A DNA stretch of 5,336 nucleotides from Streptosporangiaceae bacterium (GTDB taxonomy: Bacteria > Actinomycetota > Actinomycetes > Streptosporangiales > Streptosporangiaceae), in assembly GCA_030038715.1 (NCBI GenBank), contig JASHSO010000404.1:1-5336 (forward strand). The letters are read 5' to 3'. Below the pieces are notes generated by a model, which saw nothing but the letters and a program-made list of their open reading frames with translations, was not told where the DNA came from and ran no database searches. This document shows, piece after piece, positions 1 to 5,336 of the stretch (positions within the stretch are counted from its first letter, which is position 1; every line of letters begins with the position of its first letter). Made by a program: the position numbers and the translations under genes.

Positions 1-1959
1 GGAACAGTCATCAGCGGCATCGACGACCTTGTCCCGTACACCTCCGGCGACCTGGTTGCAGTGAGCCCGGTCAGCGGTGCTTCGTGGCGAGATCGAGGCA
101 ACCTGGCGGCGCGGTCCTCCGTCGGCTGGTCGGCCCGGCTGCCGGTGGACGAGATCGGCATGACCACGTTTGGCGTGTACCAGCTCACCGCCGAGGCGGG
201 GAACGTCTATTACCCAGACCTGGCCAGCGCCAGCACGTTCCTGCCGTATATGCCAGCCAGGCACGGCACCTACAGCTATTCCATCCCGCGCCCGGAGAAG
301 GTCGCCTGGGTGTGGCCGCTGATTGGCGAGCCGATCCTGGACGAGCCGTGGCAGCTGCCGCGGGACGTCTGCACGGGGTCGCAGGCCCGCCAGCTTGCCG
401 CCAGCATGACCGGCAGCGGCAGGCTTGCCGAGCTACTCAGCGCCGGGATGAGCGGCCACGGCTCGACCCTGGCCAGCCGCGACAGCATCACCTGGGCGAT
501 CGATCCCGCGTTGCTCGCCAACGCCGCCGCGCTCGCCGACTGCCCGAGCGGGCCGTACCGCGCCGCAGCGAAGGCCTGGCTGTCTCGGCTCAGCGCCGCG
601 ACCTCGGGCCAGCCCGTGTTCGTCACCCCGTACGCTGACCTAGACCTGACCTCGCTCATTTCGCAAGGCCAGGCGGAAGATGTCCGGGAGGCATTCGACC
701 TTGGCCGCACCGTGGCCGGCCAGATCCTGCACCGCAACATGGACCCATCAGCCTCGGGCGGCCAGATCACCGGGATTGCCTGGCCAGCCGACGGCATCCA
801 GGGCCAGGCGACGCTGGAGAGCCTGGCCGCAAAGGACGGCGTCGGCACAGTCCTGGTCGGCAGCCAGGCGATGCCGCAGACGGATGCCACAGTGGTGCGC
901 ACCCTCGACGGCGAGGGCAGCTACGACACAGTCCTGCTGGCCAACGACGATCTCACCGATCTGCTCGGGTCGGCCAGTAATGCGCCGGGTTCGGCGTTCG
1001 CCACCAGTCAGCTGTTCCTGGCAGAGACCGCCGAGATGGCCGCGGCCAGCCCGTCGGGTTCCGTCGTGGTCGCCCCGCCACAGCGTTGGCGCCCCCCGGC
1101 CGGGCTCGCCGCCAGCCTGCTGTCGGCCACAGCCAGCGCGCCCTGGCTGAAGCCGACCAGCCTGTCCAGCCTCGCAGCAGCGAAAAAGGCTCCACTCGCG
1201 CAGTCCGCTCCCGCTCTCGGTGGCCAGGCCACGTTCAGCACCCGGGTGCTGCACCAGTTGCGCAGGCTCGACCAGCAGATCCAGCGGATCCAGAACCTTC
1301 AGGCCGTGCCGGACGCCGACCTGTACCTCGCGGTCGCCGCCATCGAATCATCGGCCTGGAACCAGAGTCCGGGCCGGGCGGCCTCGTTGTACAAGGCTGC
1401 TGAGAAGTACGTCAGCGCGCAGCTCGGGACCGCTCAGCAGGGGAATGTCGAGATCGTCGCCGACAGCCGGAACACACTCGGCGGGCTGAAGGGCCCGGTG
1501 CCGGTGTCCATCTACAACCGCCTCGACTACGCAGTGCAGGTGCGGCTGCGTGTGCAGACCAGCCAGGCATCGGGCGGGACAGTGACCGTGACCGAGTCGC
1601 CGTCCGGGCTGATCACGATCCCGGCACACCATCAGGTCCCGATCAAGCTGCACCTGCAGGCATCGCAGACCGGGCCGGTAGCCATCACCATGTGGCTGGT
1701 CAACCGGACGGGTCAGCCGCTGGCCAGCGCGCCTGTGCGGGTGACGGTGCGGGCGACCCAGTTCGGCACGCTGGCAGTGATCATCATCGCCGTCGCGCTC
1801 GGCATCTTCCTCATTGCCTCGGCAGCGCGCGCGGTCCGCCGCGGCCGCCCGGCGCCGGCTGACGATGCGGCTGGCGGCGCGACTGTCGGCGGTGAAGCCG
1901 ATAACGTCATGAGTGAGGACCCCGCACTCGGGGCAGCAGGCAAGTCCGGGCTGCGGTAG
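1..1959 (+). CDS. DUF6049-family envelope protein, C-terminal membrane anchor (5' partial)
   Basis: The reading frame is open from the first base and ends at TAG 1957-1959, so 652 residues are visible and the N-terminus, including any signal peptide, lies upstream. A GTG at position 61 is in frame, but the frame continues before it, so it is probably internal. The pattern fits the actinobacterial DUF6049 family (M. tuberculosis Rv3909 type, roughly 750-800 residues from memory). Numbering from the window start, family-like stretches are FGVYQL (57-62), WVWPL (103-107), TWAIDPALL (164-172), PYAD (210-213) and QRWRPP (361-366). Near the C-terminus a beta-rich segment (about nt 1494-1750) resembles an Ig-like/NEW3-like fold. 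One hydrophobic helix follows (about nt 1762-1830), then a basic stop-transfer cluster and a roughly 40-residue cytoplasmic tail. The likely topology is a large extracytoplasmic domain with a C-terminal anchor. No catalytic motif is recognisable and the function is unknown. Its 8-nt spacing from murJ suggests co-transcription and an envelope role. Confidence 0.85.
   Translation, partial: GTVISGIDDLVPYTSGDLVAVSPVSGASWRDRGNLAARSSVGWSARLPVDEIGMTTFGVYQLTAEAGNVYYPDLASASTFLPYMPARHGTYSYSIPRPEKVAWVWPLIGEPILDEPWQLPRDVCTGSQARQLAASMTGSGRLAELLSAGMSGHGSTLASRDSITWAIDPALLANAAALADCPSGPYRAAAKAWLSRLSAATSGQPVFVTPYADLDLTSLISQGQAEDVREAFDLGRTVAGQILHRNMDPSASGGQITGIAWPADGIQGQATLESLAAKDGVGTVLVGSQAMPQTDATVVRTLDGEGSYDTVLLANDDLTDLLGSASNAPGSAFATSQLFLAETAEMAAASPSGSVVVAPPQRWRPPAGLAASLLSATASAPWLKPTSLSSLAAAKKAPLAQSAPALGGQATFSTRVLHQLRRLDQQIQRIQNLQAVPDADLYLAVAAIESSAWNQSPGRAASLYKAAEKYVSAQLGTAQQGNVEIVADSRNTLGGLKGPVPVSIYNRLDYAVQVRLRVQTSQASGGTVTVTESPSGLITIPAHHQVPIKLHLQASQTGPVAITMWLVNRTGQPLASAPVRVTVRATQFGTLAVIIIAVALGIFLIASAARAVRRGRPAPADDAAGGATVGGEADNVMSEDPALGAAGKSGLR
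1762..1830 (+). other. C-terminal transmembrane anchor of the DUF6049 protein
   Basis: This stretch encodes about 23 mostly aliphatic residues (starting FGTLAVIIIAVALG) directly followed by an arginine-rich cluster (RAVRRGR). By the positive-inside rule the basic tail is cytoplasmic, so the preceding large domain should face the outside of the membrane. This is a topology prediction read by eye. Confidence 0.8.
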
Positions 1960-1964
1960 GGAGG
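1960..1964 (+). promoter_or_regulatory. Shine-Dalgarno sequence of murJ
   Basis: GGAGG lies in the 8-nt gap between the DUF6049 stop codon and the murJ ATG at 1968. The spacer to the ATG is only 3 nt, shorter than usual, but no other start nearby is better served. The tight spacing suggests translational coupling between the two genes. Confidence 0.6.
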
Positions 1965-1967
1965 CCA

Positions 1968-2417
1968 ATGACCACCCAGGGGCCCGAGCCGGGCCCGCCC
2001 GCCACAGGCGGCCGATCTGGCTGGGACGACTGGGATACGCCCGAGCCGGGCCTGTACGACGGCCCGCTCTACGACGACACCGGTACCGGTTGGCATCTCG
2101 ACCTCACCGACGTTGGCTGGGGCGGCCACACGGGTTACCTTCCGCGCATCACCGACGACGTCGCAGAAGACCTGCCCGTTCGATACAGGACACGCGGGGA
2201 CGGGAACGGGGAGGCTCCGCCACGCGGCCCTGCCCCGCCGCGCAGCCGGCCCGGTGCGCGACCGGACGGCTACCGGGCGAGACCAGGAAGGCCGGCCGAC
2301 GGCTATCCGGGGCGGCCTGACGGCGGGGCCGGCCGGCATGTGCGCCCGGGCGAAGTACCGAGACGACCAGTACCGGCGCGGCCGGGACCGGCACGGCCCG
2401 CCGGGCGGCCGCAGCCG
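1968..2417 (+). other. Predicted disordered cytoplasmic N-terminal extension of MurJ
   Basis: The first 150 residues have two parts. Residues 1 to about 70 are acidic with many aromatics (for example WDDWD, LYDGPLYDD and several Trp-Gly pairs). Residues from about 71 to 150 are basic and rich in Pro, Arg and Gly, with an imperfect internal repeat RPDGY (98-102) and RPADGY (108-113). There is no hydrophobic segment or signal peptide. The segment precedes helix 1 and should lie in the cytoplasm, given that the MurJ N-terminus is cytoplasmic. It looks intrinsically disordered and could be a docking or phosphorylation region, but no function is shown by the sequence. Such extensions occur in other actinobacterial MurJ proteins and vary in sequence. 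Confidence 0.7.
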
Positions 2418-4016
2418 TCGATCATCCGCTCCAGCAGCGTCATGGCCGTCGGCACGCTCGCCTCCCGGCTCACCGGGTTTCTGCGCACGCTCGTGCAAGT
2501 CTTCGCGCTCGGCGGAGCCGCTCTCGGGTCTGCCTACAACACAGCGAACACACTGCCGAACGCCGTCTACAACCTCACCCTCGGCGGGATCCTAACCAGC
2601 GTCATCGTGCCGCTGATCGTCAGCGCTACCAAGCGCAACAAAGATCGCGGCGAGGCCTATACCCAGCGCATGTTCACGCTGATCACTCTTGCGCTGCTGG
2701 TCATCACGCTGGTGGCGACGGTGGCCGCCGCGCCGATCGCCGACCTGTACAAGGGCAGGATGACCGGTGCAGAACTGCACATCATGATCATCTTTGCGTA
2801 CTTCTTCATCCCGCAGATCTTCTTCTATGGGATGAGCTCGCTGATCGGTGCAGTGCTCAACTCCAGGGGCAGCTTTGCCGCGCCGATGTGGACGCCGGTG
2901 GTCAACAACGTCGTGGTCATAGCCGTCCTGGCGCTATTCATGTACATCGTCGGGCTGGGCAACCTCAAGTTCGCCGCCCACCTGCACCACGTCAGCTCCG
3001 GCGACCTGCAGGTCGTCGCCATCGGCACGACTCTCGGCATCGTGGCGCAGACCGCTGCGCTTGTTCCTGCGCTGCGCAGAGTCGGCTTCCGCTGGCGGCC
3101 GAGGTTCGACTTCCGCCGTTCCGAGGCCCGGCAGATAGGCCGGATGGGCGGCTGGATGTTCTGTTACATCGCCACGACGCAGGTCGCGTTCCTGGTCACC
3201 GCCAACGTCGCGAACACCGCCGCAGCCAACGGCGGCATTGCCTGGTACACCTACGGCTGGCAGCTCTTCCAGATGCCGTATGCCGTCGTCGGTATCTCGG
3301 TCATCACCGCGTTGCTGCCGCGGATGAGCGCGCATGCCACCGATCGGCGGTTCGGCCTGGTGCGAGCCGACTTCTCGGCCGGGGTCAGGCTTGCCTCCGT
3401 GCTCGTGGTGCCGTGCTCGGTGGTGCTCGCCGTGCTCGGCATCCCGCTGTGCGTGCTGTTGTTCGCGCAACTCCCCCAGGCCATGGGCATCCACAGCTTC
3501 ACGGTCGCCGAAGCGCGCAGCACCGGCCTGGTATTCGCGATGTTCTGCCTCGGCTTGCTGCCCTACATGCTCTTCCAGCTCCAGCTCAGGGTGTTCTACT
3601 CGCTGCACGACAGCCGGACTCCGGCTGTGATCGGCATTTTCACCATGACGCTGAACATCGCGGCCAACTACGTTTCGCTCGCGGTGCTGCACGGCGCCGG
3701 CGTGGTCGCCGGACTCGGTGTGGCGTTCGGCCTGTCGAACGTGCTGGGCGCCGTGCTCGCCTGGCGGATACTCGCCAGACGGCTGCGCGGCCTAGACGGC
3801 TGGCGCATCGGCCGCTCTCTTGTCCGGATGCACGCGGCCGCCCTCCCGGCCGCGTTGCTCGCGATCGTTATCGACCTGGTTACCCAGAGCGAGATTCTGA
3901 CAGTCGTCCTAGGCGGCGCACTCGCGACTGCGATGTACCTGCTGTTTGCCAGGGCGCTGCGGATCGAGGAGCTCACGAACCTGAGCCGCACGGTGCTCGC
4001 CAGATTCGGCCGCTGA
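1968..4016 (+). CDS. murJ: MurJ/MviN lipid II flippase with long N-terminal extension
   Basis: A 682-residue member of the MOP-superfamily MurJ/MviN family, the integral membrane flippase that moves lipid-linked peptidoglycan precursor (lipid II) to the outer face of the cytoplasmic membrane. The core begins near residue 151 with the typical first helix (S166-R167, then R173), followed by the LPN motif (196-198). The family signature in the region of helices 10-11 is FY (543-544), D548 and R550-T551-P552. By eye there are 14 hydrophobic segments, near 158-180, 187-218, 234-256, 271-296, 308-330, 347-368, 394-414, 424-449, 474-500, 519-543, 553-573, 577-600, 620-637 and 643-661. Residues 1-150 are a hydrophilic Pro/Arg/Gly-rich extension absent from the E. 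coli protein. The protein ends soon after helix 14 at TGA 4014-4016, so the pseudokinase fused to mycobacterial MviN is a separate downstream gene here. The ATG at 1968 is chosen because GGAGG precedes it and it follows the upstream gene closely. Confidence 0.95.
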   Translation: MTTQGPEPGPPATGGRSGWDDWDTPEPGLYDGPLYDDTGTGWHLDLTDVGWGGHTGYLPRITDDVAEDLPVRYRTRGDGNGEAPPRGPAPPRSRPGARPDGYRARPGRPADGYPGRPDGGAGRHVRPGEVPRRPVPARPGPARPAGRPQPSIIRSSSVMAVGTLASRLTGFLRTLVQVFALGGAALGSAYNTANTLPNAVYNLTLGGILTSVIVPLIVSATKRNKDRGEAYTQRMFTLITLALLVITLVATVAAAPIADLYKGRMTGAELHIMIIFAYFFIPQIFFYGMSSLIGAVLNSRGSFAAPMWTPVVNNVVVIAVLALFMYIVGLGNLKFAAHLHHVSSGDLQVVAIGTTLGIVAQTAALVPALRRVGFRWRPRFDFRRSEARQIGRMGGWMFCYIATTQVAFLVTANVANTAAANGGIAWYTYGWQLFQMPYAVVGISVITALLPRMSAHATDRRFGLVRADFSAGVRLASVLVVPCSVVLAVLGIPLCVLLFAQLPQAMGIHSFTVAEARSTGLVFAMFCLGLLPYMLFQLQLRVFYSLHDSRTPAVIGIFTMTLNIAANYVSLAVLHGAGVVAGLGVAFGLSNVLGAVLAWRILARRLRGLDGWRIGRSLVRMHAAALPAALLAIVIDLVTQSEILTVVLGGALATAMYLLFARALRIEELTNLSRTVLARFGR

Positions 4017-4027
4017 CATCTCTCGCT

Positions 4028-4041
4028 GGTAACGGTTTACC
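4028..4041. repeat. Small inverted repeat GGTAA-CGGT-TTACC
   Basis: A perfect 5-bp dyad with a 4-nt loop, 11 nt after the murJ stop codon. The stem is relatively A/T-rich for this genome. It is too short and lacks the T-tract needed for a convincing terminator. It could be an operator half-site pair or chance. Confidence 0.3.
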
Positions 4042-4058
4042 CGCCGGGGCGCGCGGGA

Positions 4059-4088
4059 GTGCCACGCCGCACCGTAGCGGCCTAGCAT
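4059..4088 (+). promoter_or_regulatory. Weak candidate promoter upstream of the pseudokinase gene
   Basis: GTGCCA (4059-4064; four of six bases match TTGACA) and TAGCAT (4083-4088; fits the TAnnnT form of actinobacterial -10 elements) are separated by 18 nt. An overlapping alternative -10 is CATATT (4086-4091). Transcription would start at about 4095, inside the inverted repeat at 4092-4118. The match is weak and the gene may simply be read through from murJ. Confidence 0.25.
4066..4081. repeat. GC-rich hairpin GCCGC-ACCGTA-GCGGC
   Basis: A perfect 5-bp G/C stem with a 6-nt loop in the murJ-pseudokinase gap. The sequence after it is A/T-richer (CTAGCATATTG) but has no run of T, so at best it is a weak terminator or attenuator. 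Five-base GC stems are common by chance in DNA of this composition. Confidence 0.25.
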
Positions 4089-4091
4089 ATT

Positions 4092-4118
4092 GTGCAGCAC
4101 CATTGTTCTGCGCTGCAC
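4092..4118. repeat. Inverted repeat GTGCAGC / GCTGCAC, possible operator or leader hairpin
   Basis: GTGCAGC (4092-4098) and its exact reverse complement GCTGCAC (4112-4118) flank a 13-nt spacer. The left arm also sits inside a smaller dyad, GTGC-A-GCAC (4092-4100). No T-tract follows, so it is not a standard intrinsic terminator. Its location just downstream of the possible -10 element would suit an operator or a 5'-leader stem-loop. No regulator can be assigned. Confidence 0.35.
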
Positions 4119-4125
4119 GGTGATC
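4119..4125 (+). promoter_or_regulatory. Possible ribosome binding site for an upstream start at 4130
   Basis: GGTGATC is complementary to seven bases of the usual 16S rRNA 3' end (GAUCACC), and its register relative to the ATG at 4130 is reasonable. This is the only good argument for starting the pseudokinase at 4130 rather than 4178. The strong-looking GGGAGG (4141-4146) and GGAGG (4149-4153) have no start codon at a normal distance downstream. Confidence 0.25.
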
Positions 4126-4177
4126 GACGATGGCCCTGAGGGGAGGCTGGAGGTCGGCGCGCCTTTCATCGGTGACC

Positions 4178-5336
4178 ATGAGCACGTTCACATCGCAACC
4201 CGGCACGAGGCTCGGCGGACGGTACCGGCTTGAGGACCGGCTCGCTGCCGCTGGCGGCTGGTCGGCATGGAAAGCCATCGACGAAATACTCGCCCGGCCG
4301 GTTAGCGTGATCACCTTCGCCTCGGGCTTCCCGCGCCTGGAGCAGGTGGTGACCGCCGCCCGGGCCGCGAGCAGGCTGACAGACACCCGGCTGGCCCAGG
4401 TCTTCGACGTGGAAGACACCTGGGACCGCGCTTATATCGTGCTGGAGTGGCCGGTCGGCGAGACGCTTGCCGACCTGCTGTCCGCCGGCCCGCTCGAGCC
4501 GCTCAGTGCGGCACGGATCGTGGCCGACACCGCCGGGGCGCTGTCCGCCGCGCATGCCGCCGGACTCGCCCACCTGTGCCTGCGGCCGGAGGCGGTGCGC
4601 TGGACACCCGGCGGCGGCGTCAAAATCACGGGTCTCGGCATCGACGCCGCACTGGCCGGCATTAGCTCCGACGACCCGGAGCTTGCCGATACTCACGGGC
4701 TCGGCCAACTGTTCTATGCATCACTCACCGGCCTGTGGCCAGGACCCGAGGACGACGTTCTCCGCCAGGCTCCCATGCTCGGCGGCGAGTTCAGGCGTCC
4801 TCGCCAGGTGCGCGCCGGGGTGCCAACAGTGCTGGATGATGTCGCGGGCCGGGCGCTTCCGCTGGCCGGCCACGACGGCCGGCCATACACCTCGCCATCG
4901 GAACTCGCGGCCGCGCTGCGCGCCGCCGTACCGCCTGTGGTCGCGCCACCGACGCCGATCGCCCCGCGCACCCGCGGGTACCCGCAGGACTTGCCGCCAC
5001 GGCGCAGAGCGGGCAAGCTTGCCGCCGTCACCCTTGCCGTACTAGTGGTCGTGGCAGCCCTGATCGTGGGAGCTTTGCACCTCATCGGCGACGGCAGCAC
5101 GGCGGGGAAAACGGGCGGCAACGCGCACGGCTCGTCGGTCGGGGCGCACGCCGTGGTGCTGAAGCCGGCCAGCGCACACGGCTTCGACGCACTCAACCCG
5201 GCCGACACCGGTGACGAGAACAATTACATGGCCCCGAACGTCTTGACCGGGGCCCCGACCGGCTGGGCCACGCAGCAGTACTACGGGCCAGCAGGAGCCC
5301 AGTTCGGCGGCTACAAGTCTGGTACCGGGCTGATCC
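4178..5336 (+). CDS. Membrane-anchored pseudokinase of the MviN-associated type (3' partial)
   Basis: The frame runs off the window end; 386 residues are visible. Residues about 14-250 have a Ser/Thr-kinase-like layout opening with GRYRLEDRL (14-22). The glycine-rich loop is degenerate (AAAGGW, 23-28), and VSVI (42-45) stands where VAVK is expected, so the ATP-binding Lys is lost. HLCLRPEA (132-139) replaces HRDLKPxN, losing the catalytic Asp and the Asn, and GLG (152-154) replaces DFG. The structural DTHGLG (171-176), like the helix-F motif, is kept. It should therefore be catalytically inactive. A Pro-rich linker (252-274), basic residues, one helix (281-303; nt 5018-5086) and a Gly/Ser/His linker follow. 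The extracellular segment from about 335 has a discoidin/carbohydrate-binding-like pattern (APNVLTGAPTGWATQ, 352-366). The mycobacterial homologue is fused to MurJ and binds the FHA protein FhaA when phosphorylated by PknB, so a scaffold role in peptidoglycan synthesis is inferred. The start is uncertain: ATG 4178 fits the family's MST...PG opening, but GTG 4172 and ATG 4130 (adding 16 residues) are in frame. Confidence 0.85.
   Translation, partial: MSTFTSQPGTRLGGRYRLEDRLAAAGGWSAWKAIDEILARPVSVITFASGFPRLEQVVTAARAASRLTDTRLAQVFDVEDTWDRAYIVLEWPVGETLADLLSAGPLEPLSAARIVADTAGALSAAHAAGLAHLCLRPEAVRWTPGGGVKITGLGIDAALAGISSDDPELADTHGLGQLFYASLTGLWPGPEDDVLRQAPMLGGEFRRPRQVRAGVPTVLDDVAGRALPLAGHDGRPYTSPSELAAALRAAVPPVVAPPTPIAPRTRGYPQDLPPRRRAGKLAAVTLAVLVVVAALIVGALHLIGDGSTAGKTGGNAHGSSVGAHAVVLKPASAHGFDALNPADTGDENNYMAPNVLTGAPTGWATQQYYGPAGAQFGGYKSGTGLI
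5018..5086 (+). other. Single transmembrane helix of the pseudokinase protein
   Basis: Residues 281-303 are an uninterrupted hydrophobic run (LAAVTLAVLVVVAALIVGAL...) preceded by RRRAGK. The basic flank is on the N-terminal side, so the pseudokinase domain is predicted in the cytoplasm and the C-terminal domain outside. This is the topology of PknB-like receptors and of the C-terminal half of mycobacterial MviN. Confidence 0.8.

Noticed and set aside
276..902. Minus-strand open frame of 208 codons opposite the DUF6049 gene
   Set aside because: It is antisense to a well-supported coding region, has no family pattern, and its length is explained by the scarcity of stop codons in GC-rich sequence.
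2079..2090. Perfect 12-bp palindrome ACCGGTACCGGT, also a tandem repeat of ACCGGT
   Set aside because: It lies inside the murJ coding sequence (Thr-Gly-Thr-Gly). About one perfect 12-bp palindrome is expected by chance in a window of this size, so no site is claimed.
2934..3692. Minus-strand open frame of 252 codons opposite murJ
   Set aside because: Its translation is a His/Glu/Arg/Gln-rich composition typical of the reverse of hydrophobic GC-rich codons, and it has no domain signal.
4040..4057. CCCGC/GCGGG hairpin as an intrinsic terminator of murJ
   Set aside because: The stem is only 5 bp with an 8-nt loop and is followed by AGTGCCACGCC with no T-run, so termination is not supported.
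2888..4123. A 411-residue + strand open frame overlapping murJ in another frame
   Set aside because: It lies almost wholly inside the clear MurJ coding frame, its translation is Arg/Ala/Gly/Pro-rich low complexity, and it has no recognisable domain. Such shadow frames are expected in GC-rich DNA.
4166..4708. Minus-strand open frame of 180 codons opposite the pseudokinase gene
   Set aside because: The + strand frame here carries a kinase-like fold. The minus-strand translation shows no recognisable pattern.
1..5336. A wholly new defence, mobile or biosynthetic system
   Set aside because: All three genes fall into recognisable actinobacterial families in a known conserved order. There are no transposase, integrase, nuclease, toxin or CRISPR-like features.

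Overview
This window looks like high-GC actinobacterial chromosome. The codons are strongly biased to G/C in third position, and the gene order DUF6049-family protein, then MurJ (MviN-type lipid II flippase), then a membrane-anchored kinase-like protein matches the conserved actinobacterial cell-envelope locus. In Mycobacterium tuberculosis the same locus is Rv3909, then Rv3910/mviN, then sigM and the thioredoxin genes. Here the flippase and the kinase-like protein are two separate genes, whereas mycobacteria fuse them in one polypeptide. That points to an actinomycete outside the mycobacterial group (a Streptomyces/Streptosporangium-like arrangement). I cannot name the genus from sequence alone.

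Layout, all on the + strand. Positions 1-1959 hold the 3' part of a large predicted extracytoplasmic protein (DUF6049 family) with one C-terminal membrane anchor; its N-terminus lies upstream of the window. Eight bases later, with a Shine-Dalgarno sequence in the gap, murJ runs from 1968 to 4016. It encodes a 14-helix flippase core behind an unusually long, probably cytoplasmic N-terminal extension of about 150 residues. A short intergenic stretch (4017 to about 4177, or 4129 if an upstream start is used) holds several small inverted repeats and a weak promoter-like pair. From about 4178 to the window end lies a kinase-fold protein that has lost every canonical catalytic residue. It is followed by one transmembrane helix and the beginning of a predicted extracellular discoidin-like domain, which the window edge truncates.

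Together these genes read as a peptidoglycan-precursor export module. MurJ moves lipid II across the membrane. The pseudokinase is, by analogy with the mycobacterial MviN pseudokinase, a phosphorylation-controlled docking platform. The DUF6049 protein is a conserved envelope partner of unknown function. I see no mobile element, CRISPR array, tRNA, rRNA or phage gene. The locus is mostly a known conserved region. What deserves a second look is the pseudokinase, the substituted lipid II cavity residues and long tail of MurJ, the unexplained DUF6049 partner, and the dyad-rich intergenic segment.
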